Below, in pieces: positions 47,162 through 56,537 of a stretch of DNA of 64,000 nt. The first letter of the stretch is position 1. Each line of letters starts with the position of its first letter. The stretch covers positions 1-64,000 of the forward strand of contig JAIOXN010000001.1 of the NCBI GenBank assembly GCA_021741585.1, read 5' to 3'. A model generated the notes under the pieces. That model had not been told where the DNA came from, searched no databases, and saw only the letters and a program-made list of their open reading frames with translations. The DNA is from Aquiluna sp. (GTDB taxonomy: Bacteria; Actinomycetota; Actinomycetes; Actinomycetales; Microbacteriaceae). Position numbers and translations under genes: made by a program.

Positions 47162-47853
47162 GTTCAATAACCACTAGGTTCGAGCAGGTGCTGGCAAGGA
47201 TTGCCGGCGCCTGTGCTCGTTCTGGGCGCAGTCCAGATCAGGTTGAGCTTATTGTGATCACAAAAAACCACCCGGTGGATTTGGTGGTAGAACTCAGTGA
47301 TCTAGGTCAAGATGTTTTTGGAGAAAACAGAGATCAGGAAGCAAAACCCAAGTCTGCTGCATTGTCCGAGCTACGACCCAATGCACAGGCCAGGTGGCAT
47401 TTTGTCGGCCAGTTGCAAACCAATAAGGTCAAAAGCGTTCTTGGATATGCAAGCTCAATTCATTCGATAGACCGAGATTCGTTAGTTGCTGAGCTATCAA
47501 AGGTCTTGACTAGAAATGAGCAACAGGTTGATGGCTTTATTGAGCTAAATCTGACGGGAGACCCCGGCCGTGGGGGAGTGTTACCCGAAAACCTCGGACA
47601 GCTAGCAGAGAAAGTGTTGCAGGAGCCCAGGATTAAACTTCGTGGCCTGATGGCAGTTGCCGGACTTGGGGTTGATGCGAGATCTGAATTCGATCGAGTT
47701 TTGGCAATTCAGGAGGTACTGTTATCGATTTCACCTGAGTCCAGAGATCTCTCGCTTGGAATGAGTGAAGATTTTGAGGCTGCAATCGAAATGGGTGCGA
47801 CACACATCAGAGTTGGGTCAGCAATAACGGGCCCGAGGGCTAATAACGCTTAG
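47158..47853 (+). CDS. YggS/PROSC-type PLP homeostasis protein
   Basis: A 231-aa alanine-racemase-fold protein that binds pyridoxal phosphate without known catalysis. The PLP lysine is in [13 protein letters not shown], and the family segments [32 protein letters not shown] and [26 protein letters not shown] are complete. GTG at 47158 overlaps the ftsZ stop (GTGA). The laccase-domain gene pgeF, which usually lies between ftsZ and this gene, is absent. Confidence 0.92.
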   Translation: MSSITTRFEQVLARIAGACARSGRSPDQVELIVITKNHPVDLVVELSDLGQDVFGENRDQEAKPKSAALSELRPNAQARWHFVGQLQTNKVKSVLGYASSIHSIDRDSLVAELSKVLTRNEQQVDGFIELNLTGDPGRGGVLPENLGQLAEKVLQEPRIKLRGLMAVAGLGVDARSEFDRVLAIQEVLLSISPESRDLSLGMSEDFEAAIEMGATHIRVGSAITGPRANNA

Positions 47854-47879
47854 TCTTGAACCAATCTAAGGAGTTTTTC

Positions 47880-48269
47880 ATGGGCGTATTCAAATCTGTA
47901 ATGACATTCTTTGGGTTTGGTGACTCCGAGCCTTCGAAGCAAGAGTCCGCGGCAAAGCCAAGAGCTGCCGCTACTAGACCAAGACGCTCAGGTGACCTGT
48001 CGGAAATCATTACGCTGGACCCGCAAAGCTATGCTGACTGCCGCGAGGTCGCGGCTAAGTTCCGCATGAACGTTCCAGTGATCGTGAACATCGGAGCTAT
48101 GAGCGAGCCCGATGCCAAGCGCATGCTTGATTTTATGCTTGGACTAAAAGACGGACTTGAGGGCAATCTTCGTCGCGTTACTCCTAAGGTTTTCTTGCTT
48201 TCACCTGCAAATGTCTCTGTCAACGACAGCGAGGAATCTGAGGACGAGTCCGAAGATTTGATGCGCTAA
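47880..48269 (+). CDS. sepF: FtsZ membrane anchor SepF
   Basis: A 129-aa divisome protein. ATG at 47880 follows TAAGGAG. The first residues MGVFKSVMTFFGFGD form the amphipathic membrane-binding helix. A linker rich in Ala, Lys and Pro leads to the SepF fold (EIITLDPQSYADCREVAAKFR, VIVNIGAMSEPDAKRMLDFMLGL). It tethers the FtsZ tail to the membrane in bacteria lacking FtsA and ZipA. A short acidic tail ends the protein. Confidence 0.95.
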   Translation: MGVFKSVMTFFGFGDSEPSKQESAAKPRAAATRPRRSGDLSEIITLDPQSYADCREVAAKFRMNVPVIVNIGAMSEPDAKRMLDFMLGLKDGLEGNLRRVTPKVFLLSPANVSVNDSEESEDESEDLMR

Positions 48270-48271
48270 GC

Positions 48272-48556
48272 ATGTCGTTTATTGGTCAAATCCTTTACTG
48301 GGCGACTCAGCTGTTCTTTTATGCAATGTTGGCAAGGTTTGTTGCTGATTTGGTGATGAGTGTCAATCGCGGTTGGCGCCCTCGCGGGATTCTTATGCCC
48401 TTGCTAGATATTTGCTATACATTGACGGACCCTCCATTGAAGTTTGTGCGTCGATTTATACCTCCTTTGAGGCTTGGACCAATTGCGCTTGATCTGGCAT
48501 GGACAATTCTTTTGATTGCAGTTCTTTTTGTGCAGGGGTTGGCCCGCAGCCTCTAA
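48272..48556 (+). CDS. YggT-family membrane protein
   Basis: A 94-aa protein with two hydrophobic segments (about residues 5-25 and 72-92) separated by the family loop SVNRGWRPRGILMPLLDICYTLTDPPLKFVRRFIPPLR with the TDPPL motif. It lies between sepF and divIVA in most Gram-positive bacteria and is thought to support division; molecular function is unknown. It begins two bases after the sepF stop. Confidence 0.92.
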   Translation: MSFIGQILYWATQLFFYAMLARFVADLVMSVNRGWRPRGILMPLLDICYTLTDPPLKFVRRFIPPLRLGPIALDLAWTILLIAVLFVQGLARSL

Positions 48557-48568
48557 CTCTATTAACAT
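48539..48568 (+). promoter_or_regulatory. possible divIVA promoter
   Basis: TTGGCC at 48539-48544 and TAACAT at 48563-48568 are separated by 18 bases, 40 bases before the divIVA start. Each box matches four of six consensus positions or fewer. It overlaps the end of yggT. Divergence from a simple read-through unit is plausible because a 51-base gap precedes divIVA. Confidence 0.25.
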
Positions 48569-48607
48569 AGTCAGAGCGCTTCGTGCGCTAAATCAGGAAG
48601 GTCCATC

Positions 48608-49279
48608 ATGGCGCTGACGCCCGAAGACGTTGTTAATAAAAGATTCCAGCAAACCAAGTTTCGTGAAGGTTATGACCAGGATGAGGTCGACGACTTCCTA
48701 GATCAAGTTGTTGTGGAGATGCGTCGCCTGAGCTCCGAAAACGCGGACCTGACTCAGAGGCTATCTGCCGCGAAGACTCAATCTGAAGAGATCTCGGAGT
48801 CGGCCCCTGCAATTGCTATGCAGGCTGCTGTGCTGAGCGCGAGCGTTCCTTCGGCGGCAGATGCAAATAATTCGCACAGCTTGTTGGAGTTGGCTCGCAA
48901 GCTCCACGAAGAGCACGTCCGCGAGGGGCTCACCAAGCGCGATCAATTAATTCGAGATGGCCAAGAAAATGCTGCACGTCTAGTGCGCGATGCTGAGGCT
49001 CAGGCGAAGGCTGTTATTGGCCAACTTGAGCTTGATCGCAAGGTAATCGAGAACACAATTGATGACCTTCGCGAATTTGAGCACGATTATCGCTCGCGTC
49101 TGCGTGATTACATCGAGGGCCAGCTTACAAACTTGGTTCGCGAGGAGTCGTTCGAAGAGCCTCTAGAAGCGGCCAGCAAGATAATCTTCCAGCAGACCCC
49201 AGCTGTCGAAGCTGATGTAGAAGTCGAGCTTGACGAAGACGATGAAATTGGGGAAGCGCAGGTTGGTGAGCGCAGTTAG
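48608..49279 (+). CDS. divIVA: polar growth protein DivIVA (Wag31)
   Basis: A 223-aa coiled-coil scaffold that marks the poles and septum and recruits wall synthesis in actinobacteria. The conserved N-terminal membrane-binding domain is ALTPEDVVNKRFQQTKFREG followed by YDQDEVDDFLDQVV. Two coiled-coil stretches (about residues 35-60 and 95-190) are separated by an Ala/Ser-rich linker. The end is acidic. ATG at 48608 follows AGGAAGG. Confidence 0.95.
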   Translation: MALTPEDVVNKRFQQTKFREGYDQDEVDDFLDQVVVEMRRLSSENADLTQRLSAAKTQSEEISESAPAIAMQAAVLSASVPSAADANNSHSLLELARKLHEEHVREGLTKRDQLIRDGQENAARLVRDAEAQAKAVIGQLELDRKVIENTIDDLREFEHDYRSRLRDYIEGQLTNLVREESFEEPLEAASKIIFQQTPAVEADVEVELDEDDEIGEAQVGERS

Positions 49280-49760
49280 TGCTCGCCGTGCCGTTTTCTT
49301 TCTATCGGCAGTAATTGTCCTTATTCTTGATCAGGTCACTAAAGCCCTCGCAATCCAAAGCCTAAGCGACGGCTCTAACCCAAAAATTCTTGGCGACGCT
49401 CTAAAACTTATCCTGGTTTATAACGACTCTGCGGCCTTCTCCTTGGGCGTGGGGCAGACGTGGATTTTGGCTTTGATTGCCATAGGGGCGGTCCTAGCAC
49501 TGCTTTGGTATGGACCTAAAGCCAAGTCATCAATCTGGTCACTAATCTATGGATTCGTTCTAGGAGGTGCCTCTGGAAATCTAGTTGATCGCCTCACCAG
49601 AGAACCAGGGTTCCTAAATGGTCACGTTGTGGACTTCTTGCAAATCCCTTGGAATTTTCCAATTTTCAATCTTGCCGATAGCTTTCTAGTTATCGGGGTC
49701 AGCTTGGCGATAATTCAAATCCTTCGTGGGGATGAAGTCGGCGGGAAGCATGCAAAATAA
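49266..49760 (+). CDS. lspA: lipoprotein signal peptidase LspA
   Basis: A 164-aa inner-membrane aspartyl peptidase that cleaves prolipoproteins before the lipidated Cys. The four-helix form and the catalytic Asp motifs GGASGNLVDRL and FNLADSFLVIG are present, plus the early LDQVTKALA and VYNDSAAFSLG. GTG at 49266 is chosen within the end of divIVA (14-base overlap). It would process the CtaC lipoprotein encoded near the end of the window, among others. Confidence 0.92.
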   Translation: MSAVSARRAVFFLSAVIVLILDQVTKALAIQSLSDGSNPKILGDALKLILVYNDSAAFSLGVGQTWILALIAIGAVLALLWYGPKAKSSIWSLIYGFVLGGASGNLVDRLTREPGFLNGHVVDFLQIPWNFPIFNLADSFLVIGVSLAIIQILRGDEVGGKHAK

Positions 49761-50685
49761 GTATTTGATGGTTCCGGATTCCCTTGCTGGGGAGAGAGCG
49801 GACGTTGCTCTTAGCAAAATGCTCGGACTCTCGCGCTCTCAAGCGAGCGAGCTATTGCTTTCAGGTGCCGTGAAGTCCGGGGAAGCAACCTTGGGTAAAT
49901 CAGCCAAAGTTACTCTGGATCAAATGCTCGAAGTCGTGTTGGACGAAAAGCCAAGTGGCATAGAGGTATCCGCAGAAGATGTTGACGCACTCGGTATTGT
50001 TTTTCAAGACGACCACATAATTGTCATCGACAAGCCATCGGGCGTGGTTTCACACCCATCCCAAGGTTTTATTGGACCCAGTGTTCCCGGAGTGCTGCTT
50101 GCAAGGGGAATATCGCTCTCAACTTCGGGAGCTCAGGAGCGGCAGGGAATTGTGCAACGCCTAGATGTTGGAACATCTGGCCTGATGGTGCTGGCTAAGA
50201 GTGAACGAGCGTATTCGGTTCTTAAGCAGGCCTTTCGGGACCGAACCGTGAAGAAGACTTACCATGCCTTGGTTCAGGGGCACCCTGATCCTGTATCGGG
50301 CACAATCGACACCCCGATCGCCAGAAGCACCAAACACGACTATAAGTTCACCATCTCCGAGGCCGGTAAGCACGCAGTTACTCACTACCAAACCATCGAA
50401 GTTCTACCGGCTGCCGCGCTTCTTGAGATTGGTCTCGAGACTGGTCGAACCCACCAAATCAGGGTTCATTTTTCACACTTTCGCCACCCTTTGGTTGGAG
50501 ATCCGCTTTATGGAGGTGATCCAAAACTTGCAGCAGCATTGGATCTTGATCGCCAGTGGCTGCACGCCAAAAAGCTTGCTTTTTCTCACCCGATTTCTGG
50601 TGAGTGGGTTGAATTTCAAAGCGAATATCCAAGCGATTTGGAACTCGCCCTAGACAAGCTTCGCGATGTCTCTTTTCGGTTTTAG
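49750..50685 (+). CDS. RluD-family pseudouridine synthase
   Basis: A 311-aa RNA pseudouridine synthase. The N-terminal S4 domain (RADVALSKMLGLSRSQASELL) leads to the catalytic domain with VQRLDVGTSGLMVLAKS, where Asp is the nucleophile. GRTHQIRVHFSHFRHPLVGDPLYGG is the family C-terminal signature. ATG at 49750 overlaps lspA by 11 bases; ATG at 49768 is an alternative. The lspA-rluD pair is conserved widely. The likely targets are 23S rRNA uridines. Confidence 0.92.
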   Translation: MQNKYLMVPDSLAGERADVALSKMLGLSRSQASELLLSGAVKSGEATLGKSAKVTLDQMLEVVLDEKPSGIEVSAEDVDALGIVFQDDHIIVIDKPSGVVSHPSQGFIGPSVPGVLLARGISLSTSGAQERQGIVQRLDVGTSGLMVLAKSERAYSVLKQAFRDRTVKKTYHALVQGHPDPVSGTIDTPIARSTKHDYKFTISEAGKHAVTHYQTIEVLPAAALLEIGLETGRTHQIRVHFSHFRHPLVGDPLYGGDPKLAAALDLDRQWLHAKKLAFSHPISGEWVEFQSEYPSDLELALDKLRDVSFRF

Positions 50686-50711
50686 GATTTGACTCTAGGT
50701 AAGGAGCGGGT

Positions 50712-53700
50712 GTGACAAGCGAATCATTTGTGCACCTGCATAACCACACCGAGTACTCGATGCTTGACGGTGCTGCTCGCATCAAGCAGCTTGTCTCAAA
50801 AGCGGCCGAGCTTGAAATGCCTGCAATTGCCATGACCGATCACGGAAACGCTCACGGTGCATATGAGTTTTGGAAACAGGCAACCAATCACGGCATAAAG
50901 CCGATTATCGGCATTGAAGCTTATGTAGCTCCTGGTTCACGACTAGATAAGAGCAAAGTCCGCTGGTCAGACGGTGGAGACGACGATGTTTCCGGAGGTG
51001 GCGCCTACAGCCACATGACCATGTGGTCTACCGACAACAACTCGATGCAGAATCTCTTCAGGCTTTCTTCTGAGGCATACCTATCCGGGTACTACTTCAA
51101 GCCACGCATGGACAGGGAGCTTCTCAACAAGTACGGCAAGGGACTAATCGCTACCACCGGTTGCCCCGGAGGTGAGGTGCAGACCAGGCTACGGTTGGGT
51201 CAATACGATAAGGCCCTAGAAACCGCAGCGGAGTTCAGGGACATCTTCGGAGAAGGCAATTTTTTTGTAGAGCTAATGGATCACAATCTCGATATCGAGA
51301 AGCGTGTCCGGGATGACCTCCTGAAGCTTGCCAAAGACCTCAAATTGCCCTTGGTTGCAAGTAATGACCTTCACTACACCAACCAGGAGGACCACGAGGC
51401 CCACGATGCGCTTTTGTGTGTTCAGGTCGGATCCAATCTTTATGATCCCAACCGATTCAAATTTGAATCCCAGGAGTATTACCTAAAATCTGCGGCCCAA
51501 ATGCGGGAACTTTTCAAAGAGGTTCCAGAGGCCGCAAATAACACCCTCTTGATCGCCGAGCGCTGTGAAGTGAACTTTGAAAAACGCGATCTAATGCCCA
51601 GATTCCCAGTCCCAGAGGGCTATACCGAAGCCCAGTGGCTGGAGAAGGAAGTCTGGGAAGGCATGAACAAGCGATTCCCTGGTGGCTACAGCGATAAGCA
51701 CAAGGCACAAGCTGCCTATGAGATTGAAGTCATCCTCAAGATGGGTTTCCCCGGTTATTTCTTGGTTGTGTCAGATTTCATTGCATGGGCAAGAGCGCAG
51801 GGCATTCGCGTAGGTCCCGGACGCGGTTCCGCAGCCGGTTCACTTGTCGCCTATGCCATGGGGATCACAGAACTAGACCCACTGGCTCACGACTTGATTT
51901 TCGAGCGCTTCTTGAACCCCGAGCGCCTTTCTATGCCCGATATTGATGTTGACTTCGACGATCGCCGACGTGCAGAGGTAATCCGCTACGTCACAGCCAA
52001 ATATGGCGATGACCGAGTTGCACAAATCGTGACCTTCGGCACCATCAAGGCAAAACAGGCCATCAAAGACGCCGCCCGCGTATTGGCTTTGCCATATTCT
52101 GTCGGCGAAAAGCTGACCAAGGCGATGCCGCCGATGGTTTTGGGTAGAGATATATCCCTAAACGAGCTGATCGATAAAGATAGCGAGCGCTATTCGGAAG
52201 CGGCTGAGTTTAGAGAGATTCTGGAAACAGATGAGGATAGCCAGAAGGCATTCAACCTTGCCAAGGGTCTTGAGTCCCTGAAGCGTCAATGGGGGGTCCA
52301 CGCTGCAGGTGTGATCATGTCCGCGGAACCTCTTATGGATGTTATTCCGATCATGAAGCGCGAGGAAGATGGCGCGATTATTACCCAATTTGATCAACCT
52401 CCGTGTGAAGAGCTAGGTCTTTTGAAGATGGACTTCTTGGGTCTGCGAAACCTGACGGTGTTGGATGATGCGCTTGCAAACATCTTGCAAAACCGTGGTG
52501 AAGAAGTGGTCCTGGAGACCTTAGATATGAATGCGGATTCTGCAACCTACGAGCTTTTGTCAAGAGGAGACACTCTTGGAGTCTTCCAGCTTGATGGGGA
52601 TTCGATGCGGCAGTTGTTGCGATCGCTCAAGCCAACCGAGTTCGAACATATTTCCGCAGTAATTGCGCTTTATCGTCCGGGCCCGATGGGTATGAATTCG
52701 CACAACAACTACGCCCAAAGAAAGAATGGGTTGCAGCAGTCTGAGGGTGTGCACCCAGAGTTGCTGGGCCCACTGAGTGAGATTTTGGACCCAACCTACG
52801 GTCTGATTGTTTACCAAGAGCAGGTTATGGCAGCAGCCCAAAAAGTAGCTGGCTACACCCTTGGACAAGCAGACTTGCTCCGTCGGGCAATGGGTAAGAA
52901 AAAGCCAGAAGAGCTAGCCAAGCAGTTTGAAATCTTCAGCGAGGGAATGAAGTCGAATGGCTTTAGCAAGGAAGCGATCACCGCACTCTGGGAAACCCTC
53001 TTACCTTTTGCCGACTACGCCTTCAATAAGGCGCACTCTGCGGGATATGGAGTGCTGTCCTACTGGACCGCCTATCTCAAGGCCAACTATCCTGCTGAGT
53101 TCATGGCGGCACTCTTGACTTCTGTGGGAGATTCCAAGGACAAACTAGCTGTTTACCTCAATGAATGCCGCCGAATGGGCATACGAGTGTTACCTCCCGA
53201 TGTGAATCAATCAATCGGCGTTTTCGCGGCTGTTGGAGATGACATTCGTTTCGGTTTGGGTGCGATTAGAAACGTAGGTAAGCACGTGGTGGATGCGATT
53301 ATTGAAGGTCGCTCTGAGAAGAAGTTTGAAGGTTTCCAAGACTTTTTGACCAGGGTTGCAGCTCAGGGAACAGCGAAACGCGTTGTTGAATCGCTGATCA
53401 AGGCCGGAGCTTTTGACACCATGGGTCACACAAGAAGATCTTTGGTTGCAGTTCACGAGGACGCAATTGATGCGGCGGGAGTAGTGAAGAAGCAGGCTCT
53501 TTCCGGCCAGATGGATCTCTTTGGTGATCTTGAGGGTGAAGACCCTGCGATTATTCCGATTCCAAATTTGCCAGAGTGGACAAAGCGTGACCTCTTGGCT
53601 CACGAACGTGAAATGCTCGGCCTATATGTTTCGGATCATCCGCTGGCCGGTCAAGAGGCGCTATTGATGAAGCACTCGGACATGGGGACAATCGCTCTCA

Positions 53701-54206
53701 AAGAATCCGATATAAAAGATGGTGAAACAGTCACCGTTGCTGGGTTGATCACACAGGTTCAACACAAGGTGGCAAGGGCTTCTGGCAACCCTTATGGACA
53801 GGTAACCCTAGAGGACTTTTCCGGTGAAATAAGCATCATGTTTATGGGTAAGACTTATTTAGAAAAGCGTGAACTTCTAATTCCAGATAGCACTGTTTCT
53901 ATTCGTGGTCGCATCTCTCGCCGGGACGAAGAGATCATGCTTCAAGCGTTCAATATCGATACTTTGGATTCGGGTCGCGAAAAGGGCGGAGTGTTGGTCC
54001 TGACCATTCACGAAGCCTCAGCGACTAAAGACCGATTGCAAAAACTGGGTTCAATCCTGGATAAGCATCCAGGCCCAGTCGAGGTGCAGGTAAAGCTCGA
54101 AAGCAATTCGGATGCTAAGCATTTCTTATTGCCCCAGCGAGTAGCGGTCGGTCATGATTTGTTTGGTGAACTTAAGGCTTTACTTGGCCAAGATGCGGTC
54201 AGCTAA
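50712..54206 (+). CDS. dnaE: DNA polymerase III alpha subunit
   Basis: A 1164-aa replicative polymerase of the DnaE1 type. The N-terminal PHP domain has HLHNHTEYSMLDGAARI. The palm carries the catalytic Asp residues in MPDIDVDFDDRRR, preceded by GPGRGSAAGSLVAYAMG. Fingers, the helix-hairpin-helix region, and a C-terminal OB-fold (ETVTVAGLITQVQHKVARAS) follow. GTG at 50712 has AAGGAG five bases upstream. Its stop lies three bases from that of the convergent flavin reductase gene. Confidence 0.97.
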   Translation: MTSESFVHLHNHTEYSMLDGAARIKQLVSKAAELEMPAIAMTDHGNAHGAYEFWKQATNHGIKPIIGIEAYVAPGSRLDKSKVRWSDGGDDDVSGGGAYSHMTMWSTDNNSMQNLFRLSSEAYLSGYYFKPRMDRELLNKYGKGLIATTGCPGGEVQTRLRLGQYDKALETAAEFRDIFGEGNFFVELMDHNLDIEKRVRDDLLKLAKDLKLPLVASNDLHYTNQEDHEAHDALLCVQVGSNLYDPNRFKFESQEYYLKSAAQMRELFKEVPEAANNTLLIAERCEVNFEKRDLMPRFPVPEGYTEAQWLEKEVWEGMNKRFPGGYSDKHKAQAAYEIEVILKMGFPGYFLVVSDFIAWARAQGIRVGPGRGSAAGSLVAYAMGITELDPLAHDLIFERFLNPERLSMPDIDVDFDDRRRAEVIRYVTAKYGDDRVAQIVTFGTIKAKQAIKDAARVLALPYSVGEKLTKAMPPMVLGRDISLNELIDKDSERYSEAAEFREILETDEDSQKAFNLAKGLESLKRQWGVHAAGVIMSAEPLMDVIPIMKREEDGAIITQFDQPPCEELGLLKMDFLGLRNLTVLDDALANILQNRGEEVVLETLDMNADSATYELLSRGDTLGVFQLDGDSMRQLLRSLKPTEFEHISAVIALYRPGPMGMNSHNNYAQRKNGLQQSEGVHPELLGPLSEILDPTYGLIVYQEQVMAAAQKVAGYTLGQADLLRRAMGKKKPEELAKQFEIFSEGMKSNGFSKEAITALWETLLPFADYAFNKAHSAGYGVLSYWTAYLKANYPAEFMAALLTSVGDSKDKLAVYLNECRRMGIRVLPPDVNQSIGVFAAVGDDIRFGLGAIRNVGKHVVDAIIEGRSEKKFEGFQDFLTRVAAQGTAKRVVESLIKAGAFDTMGHTRRSLVAVHEDAIDAAGVVKKQALSGQMDLFGDLEGEDPAIIPIPNLPEWTKRDLLAHEREMLGLYVSDHPLAGQEALLMKHSDMGTIALKESDIKDGETVTVAGLITQVQHKVARASGNPYGQVTLEDFSGEISIMFMGKTYLEKRELLIPDSTVSIRGRISRRDEEIMLQAFNIDTLDSGREKGGVLVLTIHEASATKDRLQKLGSILDKHPGPVEVQVKLESNSDAKHFLLPQRVAVGHDLFGELKALLGQDAVS

Positions 54207-54209
54207 AAA

Positions 54210-54734
54210 CTAAAAGTTATCCTTCAGGCGGGTTCCAACGGTTAGGTAGCCGCGCTGGAAGTACAACAACGGAGATTGCTCTTCATCGTTCACGAAGGCA
54301 GATTCAACGCCTAGTACAACAACGGCATTTGATTCAACAGTAAATACCTCGCGAATCGTGCCAACCAAATAGCTTGTCGCGCACGAGAATATCGGTATTC
54401 CAAACGGCCCAATTTCCCAATCAGTTTTTGAAAATCGATTTTCTTTCGGGCCGGCCATGCGTTGGGCAAGGTTCAGATTCTCTGTTCCAAGCGTGTGAAC
54501 CGCCATCTTGGCGCCAATTTTTAGATGTTCATATGTCGAAGATCCTTGGGCAATATTGAATGAAACTAGGGGAGGGTTCGACCCAAGCGAGGTCACCGAG
54601 GTTGCTGTGAAACCTAGCGGTTGATTCACATCATCAACACCGGTAATTACAGCTACACCGGAGGCGTGTAGTCGGAATACTGCGCGTAATGCATCAGCAC
54701 CTAAGTGCGTGGGGTTGTGGGATTCTGCGTTCAT
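54210..54734 (-). CDS. flavin reductase-like FMN-binding protein
   Basis: A 174-aa split-barrel flavoprotein. Family segments are FRLHASGVAVITGVD, GFTATSVTSLGSNPPLVSFNI, and a late HTLGTENLNLAQRMAG. Such proteins reduce FMN or FAD with NAD(P)H for a partner monooxygenase, or act alone. No monooxygenase gene is nearby, so the partner is unknown. It is divergent from hisD with a 49-base gap and convergent with dnaE. Confidence 0.87.
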   Translation of the reverse strand: MNAESHNPTHLGADALRAVFRLHASGVAVITGVDDVNQPLGFTATSVTSLGSNPPLVSFNIAQGSSTYEHLKIGAKMAVHTLGTENLNLAQRMAGPKENRFSKTDWEIGPFGIPIFSCATSYLVGTIREVFTVESNAVVVLGVESAFVNDEEQSPLLYFQRGYLTVGTRLKDNF

Positions 54735-54783
54735 CTAAAGATAAGGTTAGGGTATCCAACTCATTCATACAAAGGACTTTGGT

Positions 54784-56091
54784 TTGCGCAGGCTTTCTCT
54801 AGATACCTCTCTGACTGCTCAGAGCGTTAGAGAGTCCATTCCTCGCGCCGAGTCTGTTGATTCAGAAGTGACAAACATTGTCTCCGAAATAATTGCTGAT
54901 GTCAGAAAAAATGGCACTCAGGCCCTGCTTTCTCAAGCAGAGAAGTTTGATGGAATCGCACCAATTTCACTGCAAGTTTCCGATTCTGATCTCGCTAAAT
55001 CTTTGGAGTGGCTCTCTGCCGAACTCAAACTATCCATTGAGGAAGCTATTCTGCGGGTCCGCAAAGTTTCCGAACGTGGTTTGGCGAAAGATTTTTCAGT
55101 CGAACTTGGCGAAGGGGCAACCGTCTTGCAGCGCTACGTGCCTGTGGACTCCGTTGGCTTATATGTGCCAGGCGGAAAAGCTGTGTATCCCTCAAGTGTG
55201 ATCATGAACGCTGTAGCTGCTCAAGTGGCGAATGTCCCTCGGATTGTCATTTGCACTCCGGCGCAAAAAGAATTTGGTGGCTTGCCACACCCAAGCATAT
55301 TGGCCACGGCAAAGCTTCTTGGGGTGACTGAGGTTTACGCAATTGGGGGAGCCGGCGCTGTTGCAGCTTTGGCGTATGGAGTTCCAGAGATTGGTCTAGA
55401 GCCTGTAACCATGGTCACAGGTCCTGGAAATATTTTCGTGGCAACTGCCAAGCGTTTATTGCGAGGCGTCATCGGAATCGATTCCGAAGCCGGCCCAACG
55501 GAAATCTTGATCCTGGCAGATGAAAGTGCCAACCCGGCTTTCATTGCTGCAGATCTAATCTCTCAGGCCGAACATGATGAAAATGCTGCTGCGGTTTTGG
55601 TCACGGATTCCAGCAACCTGATTGATGCGGTTGAGTCTGAACTCGCAGTCCAAGTTCCCATGACAAAGAACCGAGTTCGGGTGGAGACCGCTCTCTCGGG
55701 TCTTCAATCTGCATTAGTTCTTGTTCCGGACTTTGAGGCAGCCATAAAACTTGCGAATCTGTATGCCACTGAACACCTCGAGATTCACTGCCAAAACAAC
55801 GAATCCGTGCTTGGACGAATCACAAATGCTGGAGCAATTTTTCTAGGGGACTATTCACCAGTGAGTCTCGGTGACTACCTTGCTGGTTCGAATCACGTTT
55901 TGCCAACCTCGGAACAGGCGAAGTTTGGCCCAGGTCTCGGTGTACACACTTTCTTGAGACCACAACAAGTGATCTCATATTCCAAAAAAGGCTTGGCAGA
56001 TGTCGTTGCGAAGCTCGATGTTTTTGCACGTGCCGAAGGTCTTGATGCTCACGGCGATGCTGGCAAAATCAGATTTTCTCAGGAGAACTAA
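54784..56091 (+). CDS. hisD: histidinol dehydrogenase
   Basis: A 435-aa zinc enzyme that oxidises histidinol to histidine. The signature region includes [60 protein letters not shown] and [13 protein letters not shown] with metal and catalytic residues. TTG at 54784 is preceded by AAAGGAC. The rest of the his operon is not adjacent. It shares one base with nrdR (TAATG). Confidence 0.96.
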   Translation: MRRLSLDTSLTAQSVRESIPRAESVDSEVTNIVSEIIADVRKNGTQALLSQAEKFDGIAPISLQVSDSDLAKSLEWLSAELKLSIEEAILRVRKVSERGLAKDFSVELGEGATVLQRYVPVDSVGLYVPGGKAVYPSSVIMNAVAAQVANVPRIVICTPAQKEFGGLPHPSILATAKLLGVTEVYAIGGAGAVAALAYGVPEIGLEPVTMVTGPGNIFVATAKRLLRGVIGIDSEAGPTEILILADESANPAFIAADLISQAEHDENAAAVLVTDSSNLIDAVESELAVQVPMTKNRVRVETALSGLQSALVLVPDFEAAIKLANLYATEHLEIHCQNNESVLGRITNAGAIFLGDYSPVSLGDYLAGSNHVLPTSEQAKFGPGLGVHTFLRPQQVISYSKKGLADVVAKLDVFARAEGLDAHGDAGKIRFSQEN

Positions 56092-56537
56092 TGCACTGTC
56101 CATTCTGCCGACACTCTGATTCTCGGGTAATCGATTCAAGGACCTCTGACGACGGCTCGGCCATCAGAAGAAGGCGCCAGTGTCCAGAGTGCCAAAAGCG
56201 CTTTACGACTATCGAGACAGCAAGCCTCATGGTCACTAAACGAAGCGGAGTGACTGAACCGTTTTCAAGAGACAAAATTGTCTCCGGAGTCAGAAAAGCG
56301 TGTCAAGGGCGTCCAGTTACCGACGCCGATTTGGCCTTATTGGCTCAGACCGTCGAGGAGACCCTCAGATCTTCTGGTGCTGCAACGATTGAAGCTCAGG
56401 ATATTGGCTTGGCGATTCTCGAGCCACTTCGCCAGCTGGATCATGTTGCCTATATGCGATTTGCAAGCGTCTACCAAGCCTGGGACTCGCTTGGTGACTT
56501 TGAGTCGGCAATCAAGAGCCTGCGGAGCGATAAGTGA
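56091..56537 (+). CDS. nrdR: ribonucleotide reductase repressor NrdR
   Basis: A 148-aa regulator. The N-terminal zinc ribbon has CPFCRH and [10 protein letters not shown], four cysteines in all, and the ATP-cone domain follows ([24 protein letters not shown]). NrdR senses ATP/dATP and represses ribonucleotide reductase operons at paired 16-bp NrdR boxes. No nrd genes or clear boxes are seen in the window. It overlaps pyrD by GTGA. Confidence 0.96.
   Translation: MHCPFCRHSDSRVIDSRTSDDGSAIRRRRQCPECQKRFTTIETASLMVTKRSGVTEPFSRDKIVSGVRKACQGRPVTDADLALLAQTVEETLRSSGAATIEAQDIGLAILEPLRQLDHVAYMRFASVYQAWDSLGDFESAIKSLRSDK

Noticed and set aside
48574-48588. AGCGC-TTCGT-GCGCT hairpin before divIVA as a terminator
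   Set aside because: The stem is only five bases and no T-run follows.
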